From contig CAZMWE010000002.1 in NCBI GenBank assembly GCA_964570005.1, positions 1-59,473 on the forward strand: a stretch of 59,473 nt of DNA, in the 5' to 3' direction. Under the pieces are notes generated by a model, which did not search any database, was not told the origin of the DNA, and saw only the letters and a program-made list of their open reading frames with translations. The stretch's first letter is position 1. The number at the start of each line of letters is the position of its first letter. Shown piece by piece: positions 35,509 through 44,577 of this stretch. This stretch comes from JAJZCD01 sp964570005 (GTDB taxonomy: Bacteria; Patescibacteriota; Saccharimonadia; Saccharimonadales; UBA4665). The position numbers and the translations under genes were made by a program.

Positions 35509-36369
35509 CTAACTTTCCAGTTGGGCAATAAGCTGTTCGAGTTGTTCGTCCGATGTAAAAGCGATCTCCACACGGCCGCCTTTGGCGGTGCGATGAATGC
35601 GGACTTTGGTGCCGAAATGACGGCTCAAACGTTCGGTTTCAGGTGTGTCGCCGCTGACGCGTTCCTGAGCCTTGGCGGCCTCACGAACACCGGCCTTCAG
35701 CGAACTAACGTACCGTTCGGCTTGGCGAACCGACCAGCCGTTCTGCACGATAAGCCGTAGTAATTCGGCCTGTGCCTCAGGTGTGTTTTTAAGCGCCAGA
35801 ACCTGACGGGCGTGGCCCTCGCTGATTTCGCCGTCGGCCAGTGCTTGGCGGGCGTCAGGTGGTAATTGTAGCAAGCGCACGGTATTGTGAATTGTAGTCT
35901 CGGCTTTGCCGAGTCGCTTGGCGATGTCACCGTAAGCAAGATTGAACTGATGGTGCAAACGCTCAACCGATACGGCAGTTTCAAGGGGGGTCAGGTCCAC
36001 CCGTTGTACGTTCTCTAATATGGCGAGCTCCAGCTTTTCCTGCTGTTCGGCAGTACGCACTACAGCCGGTACGGTTTTGAGCCCGGCTTGCTGCGCCGCC
36101 CGCCAGCGCCGCTCACCGGCGATGATATGATAACCCCCGCTCACCGGTGTAACTACCAGCGGCTGCACGATACCGTATTGGCGGATGGACGCGGCCAGCT
36201 CAGCCAGCGCCGTTTCGTCAAAAACGGTCCGTGGCTGTTCTGGATTCGGTGTCAGGGAACCGACGGGCAGCCGGTGTATCCGCTCATTCTCGTCAGTCAG
36301 TAACGTCGGGTCGAACGTTTGTGGTATAAGTGCGCCGAACCCTCTCCCTAAGCCTGTCTGTTTTGCCAT
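35509..36369 (-). CDS. parB: Chromosome partitioning protein ParB (Spo0J)
   Basis: The 286-residue CTP-dependent DNA clamp has an N-terminal GLGRGFGALIP, the CTP-binding domain with NPEQPR and IAGERRWRAA, and the LELAILENVQRVDLTPLE motif. A helix-turn-helix (YGDIAKRLGKAETTIHNTVR) and a C-terminal dimerisation domain follow. It loads at parS sites and partners with ParA. It is encoded convergent to parA, with structured repeats on both sides. No consensus parS was seen in the window. Confidence 0.94.
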   Translation of the reverse strand: MAKQTGLGRGFGALIPQTFDPTLLTDENERIHRLPVGSLTPNPEQPRTVFDETALAELAASIRQYGIVQPLVVTPVSGGYHIIAGERRWRAAQQAGLKTVPAVVRTAEQQEKLELAILENVQRVDLTPLETAVSVERLHHQFNLAYGDIAKRLGKAETTIHNTVRLLQLPPDARQALADGEISEGHARQVLALKNTPEAQAELLRLIVQNGWSVRQAERYVSSLKAGVREAAKAQERVSGDTPETERLSRHFGTKVRIHRTAKGGRVEIAFTSDEQLEQLIAQLES

Positions 36370-36427
36370 ACGCCTATTTTATATGTTTTAGATGTACTTT
36401 TCTAGGTGACTAGGCTTACTAATATTC

Positions 36428-36560
36428 GGCCGCAGTACGGAAAAGTAGCAAGCCGTCCGTGCGTGAGTGCGTGGCCCGTAGAAAAACCCTCCAGAGTTTG
36501 TCTGGTGACCTTAGAGCTCGAAGTCTAGAAAACAGCGTTTTCCAAGACGAGTGTCTGTAT
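36428..36560. repeat. Structured repeat element, copy 2 (between lepB and parB)
   Basis: Same orientation as copy 1. Blocks lie at 36438-36453 and 36480-36495, the latter overlapping a hairpin CCAGA/TCTGG. The second hairpin, 36523-36548, differs from copy 1 in its stem but keeps pairing (a G-U becomes G-C). On the minus strand it lies in the parB 5' region. Confidence 0.75.
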
Positions 36561-36561
36561 C

Positions 36562-37263
36562 TTAGAATTTTTCAGGAGTGGGGTAGATGCGTGAAACCAG
36601 CTTGCCGATGACCTGGTTGGTGTTGATCGGCCCGAAGATGCGGCTGTCCAGGCTGTCGTTGCGGTTGTCACCACAGACGAACAGCTGGTTCGGACCAACT
36701 GTCAGGTCGATGTTGTTATTGGTGGGTGGAATGGCGTTATTTTCGCCATACGGCAGGCTTTTGTCGGGCTGAAACCCGTCCGGATACTGCTTGTTGTATA
36801 TGGTTATGACATCGTTTTTGATTACCACATGGTCACCTGGCAGGCCGACAACGCGCTTAACCAGCTGCTTGGTGTCCTGCGGGTCGCCGTAATTGCTGAG
36901 TCCCGATTCGGTAAAGATAATAATGTCACCGCGTTTGGGTACATATTGATGACCGGTGATGCGTGCCCAGGTGCGCGGCAGTTTCCAGACGATGAGCCGG
37001 TCGTTATCGTGCAGCGTGTTCTGCATGCTGGGGCCGTCCACCTGATATGACTGGAAGACGAACGCTGTGAGCAGGATGGCAATGATTGGTGCCAGCAGTA
37101 GTATGCCGATGGTCGAGAAGGTATTAAGCCAGCGACTTTGCGGCCGTTCTGGCGACGGCGACGAGTCTGGTACGAGCGGCGGTACTGGCGGCAAGGGGTT
37201 TTGCGGTGGTGTAGAGCCGGCTGGCCGGCCGGTCTCAGGCGTCATTGGGGGCGTAACATTCAC
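36562..37263 (-). CDS. lepB: Signal peptidase I
   Basis: The 233-residue membrane protease cleaves signal peptides. After a Pro-rich cytoplasmic N-terminus (residues ~7-40) comes one membrane segment (TIGILLLAPIIAILLTAFVF). Then follow the catalytic Ser in QVDGPSMQNTLHDNDRL, the general-base Lys in LVKRVVGLPGD, and the VCGDNRNDSLDSR box. I placed the start at GTG 37263, 7 bases after a minus-strand TATAGT, as for other leaderless genes here; ATG 37245 is the alternative. It would process the surface proteins of this window. Confidence 0.9.
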   Translation of the reverse strand: MNVTPPMTPETGRPAGSTPPQNPLPPVPPLVPDSSPSPERPQSRWLNTFSTIGILLLAPIIAILLTAFVFQSYQVDGPSMQNTLHDNDRLIVWKLPRTWARITGHQYVPKRGDIIIFTESGLSNYGDPQDTKQLVKRVVGLPGDHVVIKNDVITIYNKQYPDGFQPDKSLPYGENNAIPPTNNNIDLTVGPNQLFVCGDNRNDSLDSRIFGPINTNQVIGKLVSRIYPTPEKF

Positions 37264-37616
37264 TCGCACTACTATACTTGAGGCGCGGAAGTAAACGCAA
37301 ATAAGTTTATGAACCCATTGTGGCGGGAGCGACGAGCAAGGCTCTGGGCGGCGTGGCACAGGTCTGCTTAAGGAGTGATAAGATTGACCTAGGATGAGCC
37401 ATGAAGACAACACGAAACGACGAACGCGTCGACTAGTCTTACGGCGGGTATTCTCTGCGGATAGGCGGGATAGTACCTGTATTTCTTACCATCACACTCC
37501 GCCAAGTCTCGTCAGTTCAGAAAGCCTCCGACGCATCTACTAGCCAGTCTGTATTTGTTGGGCTTGAACCGTAAGTGGTTCATGGTGTACACTGCGGAAC
37601 AGTACCTTATGTAGTT
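37264..37616. other. Divergent intergenic region lepB / LCP gene
   Basis: About 350 bp hold the two divergent promoters. Near the LCP gene is a perfect hairpin TGAACC/GGTTCA (37564-37581), then TACACT (37587-37592) as a likely -10. No further gene is supported. Confidence 0.5.
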
Positions 37617-39314
37617 ATGGACATAAAAGGCGTAAAACCGGTGGCCAACCGGATAAAACAAACACCCAAGGGAACAAACACACAGACACGCTTCAGTGGT
37701 CAAAATGCTTCCTTATCTATTCGAGGTGTGCCCGCTCCGCAGTTTCAATTCCGGCGGACAGTTACGGTTGCCGCGCGTCCGGCACCGGTCGCGCGGTTGT
37801 CGAAAGTGGCCGCAACAGCTCTGGGGCGGCCAGCTTTGGCTGTTGCGGCTTTGCCAACTGTGTCGTTGCCGGAACCTGCAGTAGCGGCTAAAGCACGGCC
37901 GGAGCCTAAAAACTTTCCGGTGCCGGCGTACTACCCGGCACAACATCCCGAGCGGGTTGTGCGCCACCGCAAGCGTATGCGGCTAGGGCTGTGCCTGAGC
38001 CGCAAAGCGCTGGTGCTGCGCGGCGCGGCCGTGTGCTTTGTGCTGGTGGCGACGCTCGGTGGATTGCTAGCCTGGAACGGCTACGTCAAAGTGCATAAAG
38101 TTTTCCGCGGCACCTCCGTGGTCGCGGCATTGGCAGCTAAACCGGTCACACCCCAAGCACTGAACGGGGAAGGCGACGGCCGCGTTAATATCCTGCTGCT
38201 CGGCATCGGTGGTCCGGGGCATGATGGTCCGGACCTGACTGACACTATAATGCTTCTCAGCGTAGACCCGGTCAACGATACGGCAACCATGCTGAGTATC
38301 CCGCGTGATTTGTGGGTCGATCAGCCGATTCCATACTTTGGCAAGCAGCAGAAAATTAACGCGGCCTACGAGAGCGGCAAATATAACTACTTAGGTCAGC
38401 AGGACAGTAGCAATGCCAACGCGGCAGCAGTTGAAGCCGGATTCGCTAACCTTGATGCAGTCATTGAAAAGGTAACCGGCGTCGGTATCAACTACCATGT
38501 GCTTGTGAACTTTCAAGCGTTCAAGCAGGCTATCGACACCGTGGGTGGCGTGACTGTGGATGTGCCGGAACCACTGGTCGACCCGACCATGGCCTGGGAG
38601 AACGGCAACAATCCAGTGCTGGCGGCGACTGGCGTGCAGCAGATGAACGGCACGCAGGCCTTGCTGTACGCGCGCTCGCGCGAAACCTCCAGCGATTTCG
38701 CGCGTGGCCAGCGCCAGCGCCAGATCCTAGTGGCACTCAAGGACAAAGTATTGACCGCCGGCACGCTCGGTAATCCAGCCAAGCTGGAATCACTCGTAAA
38801 CGCCTTCGGCGACAACGTCTATTCTGACCTCAGTACGCAGGGCGCGGAACGGCTCTATACCATTATGAAAAAAATTGGTGACGGCAAGATAAATTCCATT
38901 GGCCTGACCGACCCGCCACACCAACTGGTCACGACCGGCCATGTGGGTAACATATCAGTTGACCTGCCGGTCGCCGGGCAGGGTAACTACAGTGATATCC
39001 AGGCGTATGTTCGGCAGCAAATGCCCGACGGCTACATTGTCAAGGAAAACGCACCGATTACCGTGCTTGGAGAGACGGCCGACGGTGCCGCGGTGACGGG
39101 CAGTCTGCTGAAAAGCTACGGTTATAACGTGACCGCCACGCTGGCAGTCGACCAGCCGGTGCAACAGTTGACGCTTGTCGATCTGTCGGCCGGTCAGGAC
39201 CCATACACGCTGCACTACTTGGAAAATCGCTACGGCGTGAAGGCGGCGACTGAGTTGCCACCGGGAGTGACGATGGCGCCGGACAGCGCGAAGTTTGTTA
39301 TACTGGAACCATAA
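37617..39314 (+). CDS. LytR-CpsA-Psr (LCP) family cell-wall ligase-like protein
   Basis: The 565-residue protein has a long basic cytoplasmic N-terminus and one membrane segment (about 150-170, LRGAAVCFVLVATLGGLLAW). The LCP domain follows, with RVNILLLGIGG, DTIMLLSVDP, MLSIPRDLWV and ALLYARSRETSSDFARGQRQ. It ends with a LytR_C-type domain (ITVLGETADGAAVTGSLLKS). LCP enzymes transfer lipid-linked glycopolymers to peptidoglycan; the conserved Arg and Asp residues are present. ATG 37617 was chosen over an upstream in-frame ATG at 37575 because of the -10 at 37587. The next gene follows directly. Confidence 0.9.
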   Translation: MDIKGVKPVANRIKQTPKGTNTQTRFSGQNASLSIRGVPAPQFQFRRTVTVAARPAPVARLSKVAATALGRPALAVAALPTVSLPEPAVAAKARPEPKNFPVPAYYPAQHPERVVRHRKRMRLGLCLSRKALVLRGAAVCFVLVATLGGLLAWNGYVKVHKVFRGTSVVAALAAKPVTPQALNGEGDGRVNILLLGIGGPGHDGPDLTDTIMLLSVDPVNDTATMLSIPRDLWVDQPIPYFGKQQKINAAYESGKYNYLGQQDSSNANAAAVEAGFANLDAVIEKVTGVGINYHVLVNFQAFKQAIDTVGGVTVDVPEPLVDPTMAWENGNNPVLAATGVQQMNGTQALLYARSRETSSDFARGQRQRQILVALKDKVLTAGTLGNPAKLESLVNAFGDNVYSDLSTQGAERLYTIMKKIGDGKINSIGLTDPPHQLVTTGHVGNISVDLPVAGQGNYSDIQAYVRQQMPDGYIVKENAPITVLGETADGAAVTGSLLKSYGYNVTATLAVDQPVQQLTLVDLSAGQDPYTLHYLENRYGVKAATELPPGVTMAPDSAKFVILEP

Positions 39315-40070
39315 ATGAGGCCTTTACTGCAAAAGCTGACGCCCAGCCGCGGTTTTGCGCATGTGTTTTACTTTGTGTACAACGCATTATTACCGCTGCT
39401 TGTGTTCCTGTTGGTCCGCACCGGTTTTGTCCAGTTAGCCTTAAGCCTTATCCTGTTAAGTAAGTGGCGTATGTTTGCAGTGCGTCCACGCTTCTGGCTG
39501 GCTAACATTCAGGCCAACGCTATCGACATCATTATCGGGGTGTCGGTGCTGGCGTTCATGGTGGCGACCACCAGTGAATTCGTACAGCTCGTATGGGCGG
39601 TTCTGTGGGCCGCTTGGCTGATCGGCATCAAACCAAAGGCTGACACGCTGTGGGTGTCGCTGCAGGCGTTCATCGGTTTTGCGGCTGGCATGACGGCCAT
39701 GTTTTATACTTGGGATCACGCGTCACTGTTTGTGCTCGTGGGGGGCGCCGGCTTGCTGTGCTTCTTCGGCGCGCATCATTTCTTCAACAGTTTTGATGAA
39801 CCCTACTCGCGGCTGCTCGCCTACCTGTGGGGCTATTTTGGCGCCGCGCTGGCCTGGATACTGGGCCACTGGCTGATTTTCTACGGTCCTGTGGCGATGC
39901 CCGCGTTGCTGCTCGTGGCGCTTGGCTTCGGGCTGGGCACGCTGTACTATCTGGATCACTTTGACCGTTTGAGCTTGGGCGTACGAAGGCAGGTCGTGTT
40001 TATCCTGATTGCCGTTGTGCTCATAGTGGTAGCATCGTTGCTGCGGGCAACGAACGATAAAATTGTATAG
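39315..40070 (+). CDS. Multi-pass membrane protein of unknown function
   Basis: This 251-residue protein has about seven to eight hydrophobic segments and short loops. Examples are YNALLPLLVFLLVRTGFVQL and RRQVVFILIAVVLIVVASLL. No catalytic motif is recognised. It starts on the base after the LCP stop codon, so it is almost certainly co-expressed with it and may act in envelope assembly (inference). Confidence 0.75.
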   Translation: MRPLLQKLTPSRGFAHVFYFVYNALLPLLVFLLVRTGFVQLALSLILLSKWRMFAVRPRFWLANIQANAIDIIIGVSVLAFMVATTSEFVQLVWAVLWAAWLIGIKPKADTLWVSLQAFIGFAAGMTAMFYTWDHASLFVLVGGAGLLCFFGAHHFFNSFDEPYSRLLAYLWGYFGAALAWILGHWLIFYGPVAMPALLLVALGFGLGTLYYLDHFDRLSLGVRRQVVFILIAVVLIVVASLLRATNDKIV

Positions 40071-40092
40071 CCTTGAATGATAAAGGGAGGGA

Positions 40093-41460
40093 ATGATGGC
40101 CGACATGTCAGATGATAAACCAAGAGATAACGACGCGGACTGGACGCTGCCCCGGAGCGGTGGCGACCAGCCTGACCGGCAGGAGCGTCTCAAACCAATG
40201 CCGCTCGTAGCGGCCGATACTTCAGTTTCCGAGAGTGCCACGCCCATGCGCGTATCGTCCCGGAGCGAGCGTATGGCGTCTTTCCCTATGACAAAATCAC
40301 TGGAGCGGGTATTTGGCGGCCTCGTAATATTGGCACTGGCTTTCGGTGGCGGCTGGCTCGGCGCAGCGGCGCATCACGATAATGGCACGACCAATATCAC
40401 TCAAACCAAAGTCCAGCTGGAAGGCCAGGCGGCGGTGGTCGGCCAAATTGCCAAAAGCGTGGGCCAGAGTGTGGTGAGCGTGGACGTGACCAGCCAGGCA
40501 TCCGGAGGTGGCGATAATCCGTTCAACGACATCTTCGGCTATGGTGGAAACAGTGGCTCTCAGACTCAGGAAGATGCCGGTACCGGTATGATTCTGACCA
40601 AAGACGGCCTGATTATGACCAACCGCCATGTAGTGCCTGACGGCGCCACTAGCGTGAGTGTGACGCTCAGCGACGGTACGGTGTATAACAACGTGAAGGT
40701 GGTCGGCCGCACAGCTGATACTAGCAGCCTAGATGTGGCGTTCCTGCAGATCCAGAATCTGAACGGCAAGACGCTCACGCCGGTCAAGCTGGGCGATTCA
40801 TCCAAAGTGAACGTTGGTGACCCGGTGGTAGCTATCGGTAACGCGCTCGGCCAGTTCCAGAACACGGTCACCAGCGGTATCATCAGCGGCTATGGCCGCA
40901 GCATCCAGGCCAGCTCAAGCGATGGTTCCAGCAGTGAGAGCCTGGACGGCATGCTCCAGACCGATGCCGCCATCAACGAAGGCAATTCCGGCGGCCCGCT
41001 CACAAACCTCAACGGCGAAGTTATCGGCATGAACACGGCCATCGCCAGCGGCAGCCAGAACATCGGTTTTGCGATTCCCATCAATGATCTGGCCGGACTC
41101 ATCCAAGGTGTAGAAAAGACCGGGCAGCTCCAGCAGCCGTATCTAGGTGTACTTTATGTGCCAATCACGAGCGATATAGCCAGCCAGTACAATTTAAGTG
41201 TCAGCCAGGGTGCGTACATTCCGACAGTGGCGCAAAACAATGGCCAGGCTACGGTGGTGAGCGGCAGTCCGGCCGACAAAGCCGGTATGCAGCCGGGCGA
41301 CATCATCACAAAAGTTGGTGGCACGGCGATAGATCAAAGCAATAGCTTGCTTTCGCTCCTGGATAACCATCAGGCGGGTGATAAGGTTCCGCTCACGATC
41401 GTGCGTGGTGGCAAGACCATGACGATCAACGTCACGCTCAGTACTGCCCCAAGCAGCTAA
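40093..41460 (+). CDS. htrA: HtrA/DegP-like serine protease with PDZ domain
   Basis: This is a 455-residue membrane-anchored quality-control protease. A cytoplasmic N-terminus (1-70) and one membrane segment (about 74-92) precede a trypsin-like domain with His179 (TNRHV), Asp214 (SSLDVAF) and Ser299 (EGNSGGPL). A PDZ domain spans ~340-450 (SPADKAGMQPGDIITKVGG). GGGAGG precedes the ATG pair at 40093; either Met could be used. It would degrade misfolded proteins outside the membrane. Confidence 0.93.
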   Translation: MMADMSDDKPRDNDADWTLPRSGGDQPDRQERLKPMPLVAADTSVSESATPMRVSSRSERMASFPMTKSLERVFGGLVILALAFGGGWLGAAAHHDNGTTNITQTKVQLEGQAAVVGQIAKSVGQSVVSVDVTSQASGGGDNPFNDIFGYGGNSGSQTQEDAGTGMILTKDGLIMTNRHVVPDGATSVSVTLSDGTVYNNVKVVGRTADTSSLDVAFLQIQNLNGKTLTPVKLGDSSKVNVGDPVVAIGNALGQFQNTVTSGIISGYGRSIQASSSDGSSSESLDGMLQTDAAINEGNSGGPLTNLNGEVIGMNTAIASGSQNIGFAIPINDLAGLIQGVEKTGQLQQPYLGVLYVPITSDIASQYNLSVSQGAYIPTVAQNNGQATVVSGSPADKAGMQPGDIITKVGGTAIDQSNSLLSLLDNHQAGDKVPLTIVRGGKTMTINVTLSTAPSS

Positions 41461-41502
41461 GCACGGAGTCAAAGCAGTGCTCTTCTCTGCTACTATTAAC
41501 GT

Positions 41503-42120
41503 ATGGAAAGCGGAGTGCTCATATTTGTTACCGGCTTTTATGGAGCCGGTAAGTCGACCCTCGTTCATGCTGCTCTTGCCGCTCTTGGTGGCCTGGAGTA
41601 CCTAAAAACTACTACCACCAGGCCGCCACGGGCGGAGGAGGTTGAGTTTGGGTCAACAGAGTATGATTTTGTTAATCCGGAAGAATATGTAGCAATGCAG
41701 GTAGCCAGCAACAACTGGGATCATACAGAGGTGCACGGGTACAGCTACGGTGCTGACGTGGCTGGGATCAATCACAAGCTAAAGAGTGGTGTCAGTATGA
41801 TTTGTTGTATTGCTCCAGACCCTGATGTCATCGACCAAATGAAGTACATGTATGCCGCCGTACCTATTTTAGTTTGGATAGATACTACTCTCCAGGTCGC
41901 CAACAACAGACTGTACGCATCGGGGGATGAGAAGCGCATAGAGCGTATTGGTCATAGTCTGCAAAGCGAAGCTAAGGCTGCAGAGGTTAAACAACTTGCT
42001 TCTGTAATGTTTAGGCCGGTGGATGATCTGCGGGTAGATGAAGCTAGCTTTGTTCGCGTAATAAAAGAGATCATGCGTACGGGTGTTGATCCTGTAGCTA
42101 CGCTTCAAATAGTTGGATGA
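41503..42120 (+). CDS. Guanylate kinase-like P-loop protein
   Basis: The 205-residue protein has the Walker A FVTGFYGAGKSTLVHAAL. The guanylate-kinase-type TTTTRPPRAEEVEFGSTEYD region normally contacts GMP (RPPR, E, Y). The remainder is divergent from housekeeping Gmk, which usually has GPSGVGKS. TACTAT (41491-41496) sits 6 bases before the ATG, a leaderless pattern. It converges with prmC and overlaps its end by 23 bases. Confidence 0.75.
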   Translation: MESGVLIFVTGFYGAGKSTLVHAALAALGGLEYLKTTTTRPPRAEEVEFGSTEYDFVNPEEYVAMQVASNNWDHTEVHGYSYGADVAGINHKLKSGVSMICCIAPDPDVIDQMKYMYAAVPILVWIDTTLQVANNRLYASGDEKRIERIGHSLQSEAKAAEVKQLASVMFRPVDDLRVDEASFVRVIKEIMRTGVDPVATLQIVG

Positions 42121-42925
42121 AGTCGCTGGTTTGCTTGATATCGTAACTCGCACTGTGCGCAATGGTAGCGAGTTCTTCATGTTGTGGTGGTAGGGCTTCA
42201 GTTAGAATATAGGTGGGCTTGGCCTCCATAGCATCTATCTGACCGAACAGTTCGCGGTACAAATCCAAACCGTCCGCGCCACCAAACAGTGCGTGGCGCG
42301 GTTCGTGCGTGGCGGCGGTGTTTATCTGGAAGTTGTCGGGTACATACGGCAGGTTACAGAGCAGGATCCTGAGAGGGGGGTCAAAACCACTCAACGGTTC
42401 AAGCAGGTTACCATCCAGAAAAGCGATGTCCGCCTGATGCCGCCGGGCGTTTTGATGTGCCGTTTCCAGGCAGTTTTCGTCAATATCGGTAGCCACAACT
42501 TGCGCTTCAGGAAATTCAAGCTTGGCGGTTATGGCGATAGCGCCGCTGCCCGTGCCGATGTCAGCCAGCAGCACGTCGCTTAAGTCTGTCTGTTCTTGTG
42601 CAGCCAGATCACGTAGCAGCTCGATCATGGTTTCAGTTTCGGGACGGGGTACAAGCGTGTGCTCGTTGACTATAAAATCACGGCCGTAAAACTCCGCATG
42701 ACCGCGGATATGAGCGAGAGGAACGTGCTGCGCGCGCCGGTAAACTCGGGAATCCAAAATAGTTGTGAGTGCGGCTGGCAGCTCAAATTCCGGATGTGCC
42801 AGCAGCCAGGCACGGTTTTTGCCGGTCGCGTCTTCGAGCAGTACCAGGCAGTCCAGATGGGCTGTGACAATGCGGGCCTCTTTAAGCTTAGCCTCGCTTT
42901 GTTTCAGCCAGTCAGATGCTGTCAT
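42098..42925 (-). CDS. prmC: Release factor glutamine methyltransferase
   Basis: The 275-residue SAM-dependent enzyme methylates the GGQ glutamine of release factors. It has the PrmC N-terminal helical domain, VPRPETETMIELL, the SAM motif DIGTGSGAIAI and VATDIDENCLETA. The active-site tetrapeptide is NLPY instead of the usual NPPY, a noteworthy substitution. It is the last gene of rpmE-prfA-kinase-prmC, so it is expressed with its substrate RF1. Confidence 0.9.
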   Translation of the reverse strand: MTASDWLKQSEAKLKEARIVTAHLDCLVLLEDATGKNRAWLLAHPEFELPAALTTILDSRVYRRAQHVPLAHIRGHAEFYGRDFIVNEHTLVPRPETETMIELLRDLAAQEQTDLSDVLLADIGTGSGAIAITAKLEFPEAQVVATDIDENCLETAHQNARRHQADIAFLDGNLLEPLSGFDPPLRILLCNLPYVPDNFQINTAATHEPRHALFGGADGLDLYRELFGQIDAMEAKPTYILTEALPPQHEELATIAHSASYDIKQTSDFIQLFEA

Positions 42926-43433
42926 GGACGTGGCTCAATATTTCGTTCACGACTTGCGGTATAGCCTGCGCAGCATTTACGGCGACTGCACCGTGGGCTA
43001 GTAGACTTTGTTCGAAGTGACGGTGGTGTAGTAAGATATCGGCCAGCTCGTGGGGGTCTTTGCCGTACGTCGTGTCGCTGCGCAGACGCAAGCGGTGTTC
43101 CATTTCGACCTCGTCGAGCGTAAGCAGGAAAATGATATCAAACAGATCATACAACTCTTCTTGATTGTCAGCCAGTGCGCAGACAAACACGTCGTCGTAC
43201 GAACTGAGGAGTACGCTGACATGCGGAATGTCCCAATTATAGCCGCCGGTAGTTTCGAACCAACCACGGGGCACAGGATTGGGCAGGGGAATACGCTTGC
43301 CAGTCTTTAGGCTTTCCGCGTGCATGTAACCGCGCATGGCCTCTGTGTCGTACGCGTTATGGCCGCGCTTTTGCAGCTCCCGCGCGACCGAGGATTTACC
43401 GGTGCCCGGGTAGCCAGTGATGAGCGCCTTCAT
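42912..43433 (-). CDS. P-loop nucleotide kinase-like protein
   Basis: The 173-residue protein has the Walker A ITGYPGTGKSSVARELQ and a small AAA_33/adenylate-kinase-like fold. DYDVF-type strands (SSYDDVFVCALADNQEELYD) and LRSDTTYGKDPHELADILLH follow. The substrate is unknown. It is sandwiched between prfA (TAATG stop-start overlap) and prmC (14-bp overlap), so it is translationally coupled to the termination genes. Confidence 0.75.
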   Translation of the reverse strand: MKALITGYPGTGKSSVARELQKRGHNAYDTEAMRGYMHAESLKTGKRIPLPNPVPRGWFETTGGYNWDIPHVSVLLSSYDDVFVCALADNQEELYDLFDIIFLLTLDEVEMEHRLRLRSDTTYGKDPHELADILLHHRHFEQSLLAHGAVAVNAAQAIPQVVNEILSHVHDSI

Positions 43434-44509
43434 TACTGGCCTTCGTTGATAAGCTGGCGTTCGTAGTCGGCAAGTTTTTCGATGAGGTCGTCGATTTCGC
43501 CGTTCAGCGCACCGGGGATGTTACTGCGGCTGTAGCCGATGCGGTGATCGGTGATGCGGTCCTGCGGGAAGTTGTATGTCCGGATTTTCTCGCTGCGGTC
43601 GCCGGAACCGATTAATGCTTTGCGCGCCGAGCTGAGTTGGGCCTGCTCTGCCTCGATCTTGATTTGTAGCAAACGGCTACGCAGCACGTTCAGAGCTTTG
43701 GCCTTGTTTTTGATCTGCGACTTTTCATCCTGCTGCGTCACCACTATGCCGCTGGGCAGGTGAGTAATGCGCACGGCCGAGTCAGTGGTGTTTACAGACT
43801 GGCCGCCGTGGCCGCTGCTGCGGTAGACGTCGATGCGCAGGTCATTAGGGTTGATTTCAACATCGGTTTCTTCGGCCTCAGGCAGCACGCTGACCGTGAT
43901 CGTGCTGGTGTGGATGCGGCCCTGGCTTTCAGTAGTAGGCACGCGCTGTACGCGGTGGACGCCAGCCTCGAACTTGAGCCGCTTGTAGATGCCGGGCTCG
44001 TCCGCCGTGGTGCTACCGCGCACAGCAAAGATGACTTCTTTGAATCCGCCAACCTCACTCGGGCTTTCGCTGATAAGTTCGAGCTTATAGTTGTGACGCT
44101 CAACCCAGCGGCTATACATGCGGAATAAGTCGGCTGCGAAGAGGCTGGCCTCGTCGCCGCCCGCTGCGGCGCGGATTTCTATAATAGCGTCCTTTTCGTC
44201 GTTGGGATCTTTGGGGGTCAGGGCTTCGCCCAGCTCGGCCCGTATTTGCTCTAATCGGGCGGTAAGCTCGGCAATTTCTTCGCGGGCGAATTCGGCCAGC
44301 TCGGCGTCGTCATCTTCGGCGACGGTTTTGGCTTCATCGAGCTGCTGCTCGGTGGTGTGCTGGGTGTCAAATAGCGCCACTACGCTGTCAACATGGCTTT
44401 TACGTTTGGCAAGCTTGGGGTAGGTGGGATCACTGAAAATGCCCGGATCGGCCAGTCGGCTTTCGAGCTCGGCTTGTTCGCTGCGGTAGGCTTGTTCTTT
44501 TGCTTCCAT
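43433..44509 (-). CDS. prfA: Peptide chain release factor 1
   Basis: The 358-residue factor reads UAA and UAG stops. The GGQ hydrolysis motif is at 235-237 (SSGHGGQSVN), and the tripeptide anticodon is PTT at 191-193 within RVPTTESQGRIHTS (PxT, diagnostic of RF1). The N-terminal coiled domain is standard. The ATG at 44509 follows AGGGAAG and a TATACT about 12 bases upstream. A terminator separates it from rpmE, yet the order rpmE-prfA-prmC is the classical cluster. Confidence 0.95.
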   Translation of the reverse strand: MEAKEQAYRSEQAELESRLADPGIFSDPTYPKLAKRKSHVDSVVALFDTQHTTEQQLDEAKTVAEDDDAELAEFAREEIAELTARLEQIRAELGEALTPKDPNDEKDAIIEIRAAAGGDEASLFAADLFRMYSRWVERHNYKLELISESPSEVGGFKEVIFAVRGSTTADEPGIYKRLKFEAGVHRVQRVPTTESQGRIHTSTITVSVLPEAEETDVEINPNDLRIDVYRSSGHGGQSVNTTDSAVRITHLPSGIVVTQQDEKSQIKNKAKALNVLRSRLLQIKIEAEQAQLSSARKALIGSGDRSEKIRTYNFPQDRITDHRIGYSRSNIPGALNGEIDDLIEKLADYERQLINEGQ

Positions 44510-44529
44510 AAATCTTCCCTAAGTATATA

Positions 44530-44567
44530 TAAAAACCGCCCCGAACCAGAATTCGCGGGCGGTTTAA
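44530..44567 (-). terminator. Terminator after rpmE
   Basis: The stem AAACCGCCC (44533-44541) pairs with GGGCGGTTT (44557-44565). On the minus strand it runs into TTTTTATATATA. The prfA -10 lies just beyond, so this separates the two transcripts. Confidence 0.8.
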
Positions 44568-44577
44568 GGTAACGTAG

